The position numbers and the translations under genes are program-made. Under the pieces are notes generated by a model. The model ran no database searches and had not been told where the DNA came from. It saw only the letters and a list, made by a program, of their open reading frames with translations. From Chromohalobacter israelensis (GTDB taxonomy: Bacteria > Pseudomonadota > Gammaproteobacteria > Pseudomonadales > Halomonadaceae): a DNA stretch of 64,000 bases. The stretch lies in contig JQNW01000001.1 in assembly GCA_000761475.1 (NCBI GenBank), positions 973,690-1,037,689 on the forward strand, in the 5' to 3' direction. This document shows positions 17,389 through 26,576 of this stretch, one piece after another (positions within the stretch are counted from its first letter, which is position 1; each line of letters starts with the position of its first letter).

Positions 17389-19206
17389 TCAGTACTCGAG
17401 ATGAAACCGCTGAGACAGCCGTTGCTTGAATTCCTTGACCGTATGCAACGCTTCGCGCAGCAGGTCGCGCTCGAACCCGCTGAGGCGCTGTACCACCACG
17501 CGGTTGGGTTCCAGCGAGGTGTCATGCGTTTCGAGACTCTCCAGCTGCTGGCGCAACCGCAATTCGGAAAACAACGCCATCGCCTCGCCCAGGTCATCGG
17601 CGAACGGCCGGTCGAGACGGCCATCGTCCACCAGGGCGTCAAGGCGCGCGAACGTCGACGTGGGGGCGATGCGGCGCTCCAGCGCCAGCGTGCGAACGCC
17701 GTGCACGATGGGAAATATCCCGCCCTTCTTGATATCGATACCGTGCTCGGGGCGTTTGAGCGTGCCGAACAGCGTCAGCGGCGTGGAGTAGCGCAGCACG
17801 CCGCGGGCGAAGTACGACAGCAGCAGCTCGTCGTGGGAACCGCGCGCGAACAGATGCTCGCGTAGCCCATCCAGCAGACCGGCGTTTCCCGCGATGGCAT
17901 GCGCGTCGAGCATGATGGCGAGATTCATCAAGGCATCGGGATCGCGGCTCGAGGCCCAGCGGGCGATCTTGCCGCGCCATGCCGACTCGCTCGCCACCCA
18001 CTGCGGATTGGAGACCATGATGTTGCCGGGACAAGGCGGATAACCGAGCGCGCCAAGCGTCTCCGTCAACTTCTGCATCGACGCCTCGATCTCGGGCCAG
18101 TCGCTGCCATCGGCCAGGATCAGGGCGTTGTCCTGGTCGGTCTTGAGGATCTGCTCGCCTCGTCCCTCGCTGCCCATGACCAGCAGGCATGACTGCGACT
18201 GGCGCTCCTCGGGCATCAAGAAGCGGAATGCCTTGTGGATGATGCGGCCGTTGAGCGCTGCCAGCAGCTCCATGGCGAAGCGCAACTTCACGCCCTGCGC
18301 CATGAGCGTCTGGATCAACTGAGGCAGGCGCGCGCTGGCACGCGTCAACGCCTCGATATCTTCCGCCTGCTCGATCTGGAGGCTGACGGCATGCGCGCGG
18401 CTCGAGAAGTAGCCCAGCACATCGGTCAACTCGACGACCCCCACCGGCCGGTCGCCTTCCATCACCACGACGCGCGCCACTTCATGGCGCGTCATGCTCA
18501 CCAGTGCCGTGAACAGGTAATCGTCGGCATGTACCGTCACGAGCGTAAAATGCGCGATGCCTCCGACTTCCGCGGAATGCGGCAGGCCCTGTTGCACCAG
18601 GGCATCCAGCAGGTCGGTCTTGGTCACCATGCCATAGCGGCCGGCGTGACCGACGAGCAGGCTATCGGCATGACCGTCGCGCAGCTGCGTGACCGCCTCG
18701 GCGATGGTCGTCCGCGCTTCCACCAGCAGGGGGTCGCGCATGCATTCCGAGACCCGGGCCAGCATGAAACGCGCCATGCTCAAGCCCCCTTCCGCTCGCC
18801 GCTCCAGCAGGTAGCGGGCCTTCTCCGCCAGGTGCTGACGAAAATAATCGTCGAAAGCCGGATAGGCTTGGCAAATGTCCTCGAACAGCGCGCGCGGCAG
18901 CAAATAACACAGGCTTTCCTGCTCGGCCTGAAAACGATAACGACTCGTGCCGTTGAGAATGCTGATCGCCCCGAACAGATCGCCCGCGGTGTAGTGACCG
19001 ATACGCCGGTCCCCCTCGCTGGCGTTGAGGTCCAGCTCCGCCACCTCGCCCTTGTGAATCAAGAAGACACACTCGCCTCGCTGGCCGGCATCGAGGATTA
19101 TCTCGCTTTCGGTGAAATAGGCGAGATCGACACCGTCACGAACCCGCTGCCGTCCTTTGTCGTCGAGCAGGCTGAAAGGCGGCTGCGAGAGATTGATATC
19201 GACCAT
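17389..19206 (-). CDS. Cyclic-nucleotide-binding/CBS/DUF294 nucleotidyltransferase-like protein
   Basis: 605-residue multidomain protein, likely cytoplasmic. Domains: an N-terminal Crp-like cNMP-binding barrel (about 20-130, with YTAGDLFGAISILNG), a CBS pair (about 150-280), a GlnD-like nucleotidyltransferase fold (about 310-440) with GSEGRGEQILKTDQDNAL, and a C-terminal helical DUF294 domain. The GS-x10-D-x-D pattern of active nucleotidyltransferases is present, so catalysis is plausible. Substrate and ligand are unknown. ATG at 19206 was chosen because the sequence MVDINLSQPPFS follows a plausible leader. It is divergent from the DUF4212/symporter genes across a 556-bp AT-rich gap. The family is typically found next to that transporter. 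Confidence 0.88.
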   Translation of the reverse strand: MVDINLSQPPFSLLDDKGRQRVRDGVDLAYFTESEIILDAGQRGECVFLIHKGEVAELDLNASEGDRRIGHYTAGDLFGAISILNGTSRYRFQAEQESLCYLLPRALFEDICQAYPAFDDYFRQHLAEKARYLLERRAEGGLSMARFMLARVSECMRDPLLVEARTTIAEAVTQLRDGHADSLLVGHAGRYGMVTKTDLLDALVQQGLPHSAEVGGIAHFTLVTVHADDYLFTALVSMTRHEVARVVVMEGDRPVGVVELTDVLGYFSSRAHAVSLQIEQAEDIEALTRASARLPQLIQTLMAQGVKLRFAMELLAALNGRIIHKAFRFLMPEERQSQSCLLVMGSEGRGEQILKTDQDNALILADGSDWPEIEASMQKLTETLGALGYPPCPGNIMVSNPQWVASESAWRGKIARWASSRDPDALMNLAIMLDAHAIAGNAGLLDGLREHLFARGSHDELLLSYFARGVLRYSTPLTLFGTLKRPEHGIDIKKGGIFPIVHGVRTLALERRIAPTSTFARLDALVDDGRLDRPFADDLGEAMALFSELRLRQQLESLETHDTSLEPNRVVVQRLSGFERDLLREALHTVKEFKQRLSQRFHLEY

Positions 19207-19762
19207 GGTAGTACCCTCGTCCCGTGCCGACCCTGGCACGACTTGGCGTTATCATCAGCGCTTCTATTTTCCTTGTACTTTTCGGTAACACGGCCGAACA
19301 ACGCTATCGATAATATGCGATCGAGAATAGCAAACCACGCTTTTATCACGACACCTAGACTATCGTTCTATGCCTCGCCAGCCACCTTAAAAAGCCTTAA
19401 ACCCGTTCTTAAAAACTGACTTCACCTGTATTTTCATAAGCGTGCTATCGATATCTCGCATACCACACAACGTCATGAAAAACGTATAAATTTAAACAAA
19501 CAATAATGTAAACGAATGTAGTGATACCAAAGTATGGGATTCATTTTTCGCGGCAATTGGCCACTATCATTGCAAGGCTATTGAGGGCAATCGCATGTAG
19601 CCAACGACTCTTCCGAGACAACATTATTCTCGATAAAAGCCGGGCACCACTATCGTATCAATGACGTGTCTCCACGAGTGTTCTATACCTGCGATTGCTT
19701 TGAAGCGTCTCGCACACTCTCAATCACAACACCAACCTGTCCCCACCAGTGGAGAGCACACC
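19207..19762. other. 556-bp AT-rich intergenic region, divergent promoters
   Basis: A non-coding gap between the CBS/nucleotidyltransferase gene (minus) and the DUF4212/symporter operon (plus), much richer in A+T than its flanks, especially 19260-19620. I see no gene. A 10-mer GCTATCGATA occurs twice (19303-19312 and 19444-19453), and TGATACCAAAGT at 19522-19533 resembles a sequence upstream of acs. It presumably holds two promoters and regulator sites. None can be assigned securely. Confidence 0.6.
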
Positions 19763-20023
19763 ATGGCAGATGAAAAAACCAATGCCGAGGCTTACTGGAA
19801 AGCCAACGTGCGTCTAATAACCGGCTGCCTGATCGTCTGGGCACTCGTCTCGTATGGCTGCGCAATCCTTCTACGCCCGCTTTTGTCCGGCATTCCCGTC
19901 GGAGGAACCGACCTGGGCTTCTGGTTCGCTCAACAGGGCTCAATCCTGACGTTCATCGGCTTGATCTTCTTCTACGCCTGGAAGATGAATCAGCTCGACA
20001 AGAAGTTCGGACTCGAGGAGTAA
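19763..20023 (+). CDS. DUF4212 small subunit of a sodium/solute symporter
   Basis: 86-residue membrane protein with two hydrophobic segments (about residues 19-42 and 53-73) separated by a short loop GIPVGGTDLGFWFAQQGS, a DUF4212 hallmark. These proteins are encoded directly before an SSS-family symporter and are presumed accessory subunits. The start at 19763 is preceded by GGAGAG. The symporter ATG follows the stop by six bases, and its ribosome binding site lies inside this gene's last codons, so translation is probably coupled. Confidence 0.88.
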   Translation: MADEKTNAEAYWKANVRLITGCLIVWALVSYGCAILLRPLLSGIPVGGTDLGFWFAQQGSILTFIGLIFFYAWKMNQLDKKFGLEE

Positions 20024-20029
20024 GCCAGC

Positions 20030-21811
20030 ATGAGTCAATTTGCCATCAATATCCTGTTCGTCGGCGCCTCCTTCGCCCTCTACATCGGTATCGCGATCTG
20101 GGCCAAGGCGGGCTCGACCAAGGACTTCTATGTCGCCGGGGGCGGTGTCCACCCGATCACGAACGGCATGGCCATCGGGGCCGACTGGATGTCGGCCGCC
20201 TCCTTCATTTCCATGGCGGGCCTCATCGCCGCTGGAGGGTATGCCAACTCGACCTTCCTCATGGGCTGGACCGGCGGTTATGTACTCCTGGCCCTGCTGT
20301 TGGCGCCCTACCTGAGAAAATTCGGCAAGTTCACGGTACCCGAGTTCATCGGCGACCGTTTCTACAGCCGTACGGCACGCATGGTGGCCGTCGTCTGTCT
20401 GATCGTGGCATCCCTGACATACGTCATCGGCCAGATGGCGGGGGCAGGCGTGGCGTTCTCGCGCTTTCTGGAAGTCGATGCGACCACCGGCCTGCTCATC
20501 GCCGCCGTCGTGGTGTTCTTCTACTCGGTGCTGGGGGGCATGAAAGGCATCACCTATACCCAGGTGGCCCAGTACATCGTCCTGATCGTCGCCTATACCA
20601 TTCCGGCAGTGTTCATCTCACTGGAACTGACCGGCAACCCGCTGCCGCCGCTCGGCCTGTTCTCCGACCATAGCGCGTCGGGCGAACCGTTGCTCGCCAA
20701 GCTCAACGAGGTCGTGACCGCACTGGGCTTCAACGCCTACACCGCCATGGTCGACAACCAGCTCAACATGGTGCTGTTCACGCTCTCGCTGATGATCGGC
20801 ACGGCCGGCTTGCCGCACGTCATCATGCGCTTCTTCACCGTGCCCAAGGTCGCCGATGCACGCTGGTCCGCGGGCTGGGCGCTGGTGTTCATCGGTCTGC
20901 TCTATCTGACCGCACCGGCGGTGGCCTCCATGGCACGCTTGAACCTGATGACCACCATCTACCCCGACATGGCGGGCCAGGTCGAGAATTACGACGCCGC
21001 CGCCTCCAACGCCATTGCCTACGGAGACCGTCCCGACTGGATTCGGACCTGGGAAGAAACCGGACTGATCAGCTTCGAGGACAAGAACAACGACGGCAAC
21101 ATCCAGTTCTACAACGACAGCGCCGATTTCGCGGATCGCGGCTGGCAAGGCAACGAGTTGACCGTCAACAACGACATCCTGGTACTGGCCAACCCGGAGA
21201 TCGCCAATCTGCCCTCCTGGGTCATCGGGCTGATCGCCGCAGGTGGCCTGGCAGCAGCGCTCTCCACGGCAGCGGGCCTGCTGCTGGCCATCTCGTCGGC
21301 GATCAGTCATGACCTGATAAAGGGGGCCATCAATCCCAACATCACGGAACGCGGGGAGCTGAAAGCGGCACGCATATCGATGTCGATTGCCATCGTGGTC
21401 GCCACGTACCTGGGTGCCAATCCGCCAGGGTTCGCGGCACAGGTCGTGGCGCTGGCCTTCGGCATCGCGGCCGCCTCGCTGTTCCCGGCGCTGATGATGG
21501 GGATCTTCTCCAAGCGCGTGAACAACAAGGGCGCCATCGCCGGGATGTTGTCGGGGCTGACTTTCACCCTTGTCTACATCTTCGTTTACAAGGGCTGGTT
21601 CTTCATCCCCGGCACCAACAACCTGGCCGACACTCCGGAAAACTGGGTACTGGGCATCTCCCCGCTCTCGATTGGTGCAGTGGGTGCCATCATCAACTTC
21701 GCGGTGGCCTACCTCGTCTCCAAATCCTCCGAGGAGCCGCCCCTGGAGATCCAGGAACTGGTGGAAAGCGTGCGCTACCCGAAAGGTGCTGGTGGTGCCG
21801 TCAATCACTAA
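20030..21811 (+). CDS. SSS-family sodium:solute symporter, probable acetate/monocarboxylate uptake
   Basis: 593-residue integral inner-membrane protein of the solute:sodium symporter family, VC_2705-like subfamily, close to ActP. About 13 hydrophobic segments. Family signatures are KDFYVAGGGVHPITNGMAIGADWMSAASFISMAG near residues 28-62 (conserved core GADWMSAASF) and GGLAAALSTAAGLLLAISSAISHDL in the C-terminal half. An insert of about 60 polar residues (about 325-385, acidic and asparagine-rich) distinguishes this subfamily from ActP. It is partnered with the DUF4212 protein and followed by a strong terminator. The substrate is inferred from linkage to the CrbS/CrbR/Acs module. Other short carboxylates are possible. 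Confidence 0.85.
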   Translation: MSQFAINILFVGASFALYIGIAIWAKAGSTKDFYVAGGGVHPITNGMAIGADWMSAASFISMAGLIAAGGYANSTFLMGWTGGYVLLALLLAPYLRKFGKFTVPEFIGDRFYSRTARMVAVVCLIVASLTYVIGQMAGAGVAFSRFLEVDATTGLLIAAVVVFFYSVLGGMKGITYTQVAQYIVLIVAYTIPAVFISLELTGNPLPPLGLFSDHSASGEPLLAKLNEVVTALGFNAYTAMVDNQLNMVLFTLSLMIGTAGLPHVIMRFFTVPKVADARWSAGWALVFIGLLYLTAPAVASMARLNLMTTIYPDMAGQVENYDAAASNAIAYGDRPDWIRTWEETGLISFEDKNNDGNIQFYNDSADFADRGWQGNELTVNNDILVLANPEIANLPSWVIGLIAAGGLAAALSTAAGLLLAISSAISHDLIKGAINPNITERGELKAARISMSIAIVVATYLGANPPGFAAQVVALAFGIAAASLFPALMMGIFSKRVNNKGAIAGMLSGLTFTLVYIFVYKGWFFIPGTNNLADTPENWVLGISPLSIGAVGAIINFAVAYLVSKSSEEPPLEIQELVESVRYPKGAGGAVNH

Positions 21812-21858
21812 GCCATAATACCCCCTGGCTCTGCGGGTCCGGGCCACGGGATCACACT

Positions 21859-21891
21859 ATCGGGCTTCCCAGTGGGAAGCCCGATTTCGTT
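21859..21891 (+). terminator. Rho-independent terminator after the symporter gene
   Basis: Perfect 12-bp stem ATCGGGCTTCCC (21859-21870) and GGGAAGCCCGAT (21874-21885), loop AGT, followed by TTCGTT. It ends about 15 bases before the next ATG, so the downstream gene needs readthrough or a promoter embedded here. Confidence 0.8.
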
Positions 21892-21904
21892 GCAGGGAGA
21901 CATT

Positions 21905-22420
21905 ATGATTTGGCAATTGATCGCGGCGATATTCGCCGGCCTTGGCGCGGCAGGAGTGGGGTTGATCCTTCGCCAGCTCAGCGGGAAGCGCTTGCCCCGC
22001 TGGATCGTGCCGGCTCTTGGCGGCGTGGGGATGCTCGGTTACCAGGTCTACTACGAATACAGCTGGCTGTCCGCCAAGCAACAACAGTTGCCCGACAGCG
22101 CCGAGGTCGTCGATGTCGAGCGCGATGCGATGTGGTGGCGGCCCTGGACGTACCTATTTCCTCTGCCCGTCGCTTTCGAGGTGATCGATCGGGACGATGT
22201 GCGCACCCTCGAGGCCGACGGTCAACGCATGGTGGAGTTTTTCCTCTATCGCTTCGAAAAGCGGGTCCTGGAGCGCGTAACGCACCAGGCTTACCTGATG
22301 AACTGCAGTGCGCGCGAATGGGTGCCGCTGGAGGGCGAGAAGCGTCAGCCCAACCCGGCGGCCTTGCAGACGATCGGTGCCGACGACGCACTTTATCAAG
22401 CCGTGTGCGAGGCGCCCTGA
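21905..22420 (+). CDS. Small membrane-anchored protein of unknown function
   Basis: 171 residues. Not a family I recognise. The N-terminal segment IWQLIAAIFAGLGAAGVGLIL (about 2-23) and a second stretch (about 33-50, WIVPALGGVGMLGYQVYY) are hydrophobic. The remaining 120 residues are polar, with WWRPWTYLFPLPVAFEVID followed by a domain that looks globular. The likely topology is membrane-anchored with a soluble C-terminal domain. The start at 21905 has GGGAGA seven bases upstream. It sits between the symporter terminator and the crbS gene (74-bp gap), on the same strand, so a role with the acetate sensor or transporter is possible but unproven. Confidence 0.75.
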   Translation: MIWQLIAAIFAGLGAAGVGLILRQLSGKRLPRWIVPALGGVGMLGYQVYYEYSWLSAKQQQLPDSAEVVDVERDAMWWRPWTYLFPLPVAFEVIDRDDVRTLEADGQRMVEFFLYRFEKRVLERVTHQAYLMNCSAREWVPLEGEKRQPNPAALQTIGADDALYQAVCEAP

Positions 22421-22494
22421 GCGCAGCGATGAGCGACGAACTGACGCGAGCCGGCGGGTTACCATAGAATGGCCGCAGACATAAGGGAGGTCCC

Positions 22495-25400
22495 ATGTTC
22501 GCTGGCTGGTTATTGATCGTTGTCTCGCTGGTCTACATTGCCGTGCTGTTCGCCATCGCCTGGCGGGGGGACAGCCAGGCCAAGCGCCACGGCCCGGGCC
22601 GGCGGCGCCCCATCGTCTACAGTCTCGCCCTGGCGGTCTATTGCACTTCGTGGACGTTTTACGGCGCGGTCGGCGAGGCGGCCACGGCAGGCTGGTCGTT
22701 CGCCAGCATCTTCGTCGGCCCGATTCTGACCTTTCTGCTGTTCTGGCCCGTGCTGGCCAAGATGATTCGCGTTGCCAAGCGGCAGAACGTGACCTCGATC
22801 GCCGATTTCATCGCCTCGCGCTACGGCAAGACCCAGTCGCTTGCCGCCTTCGCCAGCCTGGTCGCCTTGATCGGCACCCTTCCCTACATTGCCCTGCAGC
22901 TCAAGGCCGTGGCCTCGGCCTTCACGGTGCTCACCGACAGCGCCGATGTCACGCGTGCGCCCGTTCTCGGCGACACGGCATTCTATATCGCCGCCGTCAT
23001 GGCCCTGTTCGCCATTCTGTTCGGCACGCGCCACACCGACGCCACCGAGCACCACGAAGGGCTCATCCATGCCATCGCCTTCGAGTCGCTGGTCAAGCTG
23101 GTGGCGTTTCTCGTCCTCGGCATCTACGTCACCTGGGGCATGTTCGACGGCCTCGGCGACCTGTTCGGGCGTGCCGATACCTACCTGGAGCTGCAACGTC
23201 AGCTGACGGAGCAGGATTTCGGCCACGGTTTCTGGGCACAGACGCTGCTGGCGATGCTGGCGATCTTCTGCCTGCCCCGCCAGTTTCACCTCGCGGTGGT
23301 CGAAAACACCCACGCGGACGACGCCAAGCGCGCCCGCTGGCTGTTCCCGCTCTACCTGGCGGCCATCGGTTTCTTCGTGCTGCCGATCGCGGCGGCGGGC
23401 CTCACGCTGTTTCCCGAGGGCAACGTCGACCCCGACACCTTCGTGCTGGCGCTGCCCATGGCGGGAGGCAGCGAGTGGCTGGGACTGCTGACCTTCATCG
23501 GAGGGCTCTCGGCCGCCACCGGCATGGTCATCATGGCCGCGGTGGCGGTGTCGATCATGATCTCCAACGAGATCATCATTCCCCTGCTGTTCCGCCTGCG
23601 CTGGTTCGTCACCGAGGGCGATTACGGCAAGCTGGTACTGCGCGCGCGTCGCGCGACCATCGTGGTCATCCTGCTGCTCGCCTACATTTTCTATCGCCTG
23701 ATCGCCGAATACAGCACGCTGGCTTCCACGGGCATGCTGTCGTTCGCCGCGGCGGCGCAATTCGCCCCGGCGCTGCTGGGCGGCTTGTACTGGAAACGCG
23801 GCAATCGTCTCGGCGTGATCGCCGGCATGAATGTCGGCTTCGCGGTATGGGCCTACACCCTGCTGCTGCCGGCCCTGGTCCAGGCCGAATTGCTGCCGAT
23901 GACCTGGCTGACCAGCGGCCCGCTGGGCCTCGACTGGCTCGCGCCGACCCACCTGTTCGGGCTCAACGTGGGTGACAGCTTCACCCATGGCGTGATGCTC
24001 TCGCTGGGTCTCAATCTGTTCTGCTACATCTTCGTGTCGCAGATCACGCCACAGCGCGTCGTCGAACGCATCCAGGCGTCGCTGTTCGTGGACAGCATCG
24101 AAACCCGCCAGACCTCGGTCAATCGCCCCTGGACGGGCGCCACGACGGTGGGCGATCTCAAGGTTCTGTGCGAGCGCTTCCTGGGCAGCGGCCAGGTGCA
24201 GCGCTCCTTCGACGATTACGCCCGCCGCGGCGGCCAGTCCGTCGACGACAACACCCGCGCCTCGATCGATGTCATCCAGTTCACCGAACGCCTGCTGGCA
24301 TCGGTGCTCGGCGCCTCCTCCGCACGCATCGTCGTCAACTCCGCGCTACAGGGACGCGGCATCGGCATCTCGGATGTCATCTCCATCGTCGATGAAGCGT
24401 CGCAGGTGCTGGAGTTCAACCGTGCGTTGCTGCAGGCCACCATCGAGAACATCAACCAGGGCATCAGCGTGGTCGACCAGAACGCACGTCTGGTGGTCTG
24501 GAATCAGCGTTACCTGGAGCTGTTCCGTTTTCCGGACAGCCTGATTCGCGTCAACGCCCCGTTCGACAAGATCCTGCGCTACAACGCCCACAATGGCGAG
24601 TACGGGCCCGGCGATCCCGAGGAGCACGTCGAGCTGTTGATGGACAACATTCGCCAGGGGCAACCGCATCGCTATGTGCGCTATCGCCAGGACGGCACGG
24701 TACTCGAGGTACAGGGCAACCCCATGCCCGGGGGCGGCTTCGTCTATACCTACCAGGACATCACGCAGCAAAAACGTACCGAAGAAGCGCTGATACGCTC
24801 CGAGAACAACATCCGTATCTACACGGACAACGTGCCGGCGCTGATCGCCTACTTCGACAAGGAATGCCGCTACCTCTTCACCAACCGTGCCTACGAGTCG
24901 GCGATGGGCATCGACCGCAACGAAGCCATCGGCGAGCGCTTCGACAACGTCATGCCAAGTCAGGTGATTCGCGAGCGCGCGCCATGGATGCATCGCGCTC
25001 TGGCCGGCGAACGAGTGAGCTTCGAGATTTCCCAGGATGACGGCGACGGCGGCGTGCGTTACATGCTGGTCACCTATACGCCTCACTTCGGAGAAGGCGA
25101 CGGCGTTCTCGGGTTCTTCGCGCTCTACCAGGACATCACCGAACGGCGCCTGGCGGAAATCGCCCTGCGCGAGACCAACGAGAACCTCGAGGAACGCGTC
25201 CGCGAGCGCACCCAGGCGCTGTCGGAAGCCAACGCCGCCCTGCGTCAGGAAAACCGGGTACGTGCCGAGGCCGAGTCGGCCCTGCGTCAGGCCAAGCAAG
25301 TCGCCGAGGAAGCCAACGCCTCCAAGACGCGCTTTCTGGCCGCCGCCAGCCACGACCTGCTGCAACCGCTGAATGCCGCGCGCCTGTTCACCTCGGCGCT

Positions 25401-26445
25401 GGGTCAGCAGGTCGACGCCGACGATCTGCGTCACACCATCAGCCACATCGACAACTCGCTGCAGGCCGCCGAGGAACTGCTGAGCACCTTGCTCGACATT
25501 TCCAAGCTGGATGCCGGCGCACTCACGCCGCGTCGCACGCAGTTCCCGCTGACCGATATCCTGCGCCCGCTGCGTGCCGAGTTCGAGGTCATGGCCGCGG
25601 ATCGCGGCCTCGACCTCGATGTCGTCGCCACCGGCGCCTGGGTGGACAGCGATGCCCAGATGCTGCGCCGTATCGTGCAGAACTTCCTCTCCAATGCCCT
25701 GCGCTACACGCAGCAGGGCCGCGTGCTGCTCGGCTGCCGGCGCCAGGGCGACAACCTGAGCATTGAAGTCTGGGATACCGGTCCGGGCATTCCCGAGACC
25801 AAGCAGGCGGAGATCTTCCAGGAGTTCCGCCGGCTCGATCAGGCCTCGCGGCACAAGGAAAGCGAGAAAGGACTGGGACTGGGGCTCTCCATCGCCGATC
25901 GCATGAGCCGGGTACTCGAGCATCCGATCAAGATTCGTTCCTGGGTCGATATCGGCACCGTGTTCTCGGTCTCGGTCCCGCGTGTCGCGGGGCGCCTGGA
26001 GGAAAAGGGCGTCGACGAAACGCCGACGCGCCGCCCCGGCAACAAGCTCGCCGGCGCCAAGGTGCTGTGCATCGACAACGAGACCCTGATTCTCGAGGGC
26101 ATGAAGGCGATGCTCGAGGGCTGGGACTGCGAAGTGTTCACCGCGACTTCCATCGGCGGGGCCAAGTCGGTTCTGCGCCACCTGGATGGCGATCCGGATG
26201 CGATTCTCGCCGACTATCACCTCGACAATGAAGTCACCGGGCTGATGGCCCTGGAGGCCCTCGAGGAGCTCTGCCATGGCCCCGTTCCGGGTATCGTCAT
26301 TACCGCCGACCGTACCGATGAAGTGGCCGAGGAAGTGCGTCGCAACGGCTATCAGCTGCTGCTGAAGCCGGTGCGGCCCGCCGCCCTGCGTGCACTGCTG
26401 ACGCGTACCCTGCAGGCCAATCGCGCCATGCGGCAGGAACATTAG
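22495..26445 (+). CDS. crbS: CrbS/MxtR-type hybrid sensor kinase with an SSS transporter-like input domain
   Basis: 1316-residue inner-membrane hybrid histidine kinase. Layout: an N-terminal SSS (PutP-like) module with about 13 membrane segments (1-520), a STAC-type linker (about 560-640), two PAS domains (about 650-765 and 775-890), a coiled coil, a DHp helix with phospho-acceptor H953 in ASHDLLQPLNAARL, an ATPase domain (NFLSNALRYT, DTGPGIP, GLGLGLSIA), and a C-terminal receiver with D1240. This architecture is that of CrbS (Vibrio) and MxtR (Pseudomonas), which sense acetate-related state and control acs through CrbR/ErdR. CbrA shares the transporter-like input but usually lacks a receiver. 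AAGGGAGG lies just before the ATG at 22495. Its partner gene is at 28392-29054. Confidence 0.87.
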   Translation: MFAGWLLIVVSLVYIAVLFAIAWRGDSQAKRHGPGRRRPIVYSLALAVYCTSWTFYGAVGEAATAGWSFASIFVGPILTFLLFWPVLAKMIRVAKRQNVTSIADFIASRYGKTQSLAAFASLVALIGTLPYIALQLKAVASAFTVLTDSADVTRAPVLGDTAFYIAAVMALFAILFGTRHTDATEHHEGLIHAIAFESLVKLVAFLVLGIYVTWGMFDGLGDLFGRADTYLELQRQLTEQDFGHGFWAQTLLAMLAIFCLPRQFHLAVVENTHADDAKRARWLFPLYLAAIGFFVLPIAAAGLTLFPEGNVDPDTFVLALPMAGGSEWLGLLTFIGGLSAATGMVIMAAVAVSIMISNEIIIPLLFRLRWFVTEGDYGKLVLRARRATIVVILLLAYIFYRLIAEYSTLASTGMLSFAAAAQFAPALLGGLYWKRGNRLGVIAGMNVGFAVWAYTLLLPALVQAELLPMTWLTSGPLGLDWLAPTHLFGLNVGDSFTHGVMLSLGLNLFCYIFVSQITPQRVVERIQASLFVDSIETRQTSVNRPWTGATTVGDLKVLCERFLGSGQVQRSFDDYARRGGQSVDDNTRASIDVIQFTERLLASVLGASSARIVVNSALQGRGIGISDVISIVDEASQVLEFNRALLQATIENINQGISVVDQNARLVVWNQRYLELFRFPDSLIRVNAPFDKILRYNAHNGEYGPGDPEEHVELLMDNIRQGQPHRYVRYRQDGTVLEVQGNPMPGGGFVYTYQDITQQKRTEEALIRSENNIRIYTDNVPALIAYFDKECRYLFTNRAYESAMGIDRNEAIGERFDNVMPSQVIRERAPWMHRALAGERVSFEISQDDGDGGVRYMLVTYTPHFGEGDGVLGFFALYQDITERRLAEIALRETNENLEERVRERTQALSEANAALRQENRVRAEAESALRQAKQVAEEANASKTRFLAAASHDLLQPLNAARLFTSALGQQVDADDLRHTISHIDNSLQAAEELLSTLLDISKLDAGALTPRRTQFPLTDILRPLRAEFEVMAADRGLDLDVVATGAWVDSDAQMLRRIVQNFLSNALRYTQQGRVLLGCRRQGDNLSIEVWDTGPGIPETKQAEIFQEFRRLDQASRHKESEKGLGLGLSIADRMSRVLEHPIKIRSWVDIGTVFSVSVPRVAGRLEEKGVDETPTRRPGNKLAGAKVLCIDNETLILEGMKAMLEGWDCEVFTATSIGGAKSVLRHLDGDPDAILADYHLDNEVTGLMALEALEELCHGPVPGIVITADRTDEVAEEVRRNGYQLLLKPVRPAALRALLTRTLQANRAMRQEH

Positions 26446-26526
26446 GAGAAGCCGACGCCTGACGCCTGCATAGCCGTCGACTATCGCCGCTCGATGCTTC
26501 GACTATTGGATAGTGCTGCCACTTTT

Positions 26527-26563
26527 ATTTAACCTAAGGACTCATGATAAACCTTGGTTAAAT
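26527..26563. promoter_or_regulatory. Palindromic operator before mntH (probable MntR box)
   Basis: A long interrupted palindrome: ATTTAACC-T-AAGG at 26527-26539 and CCTTGGTTAAAT at 26552-26563 are complementary at 12 positions apart from one extra T, separated by 12 bases. It sits directly before mntH and two genes before mntR. Self-regulated mntH-mntR units with MntR palindromes are known. The sequence itself differs from the E. coli box. Confidence 0.55.
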
Positions 26564-26576
26564 GAGAACCGGTAGC

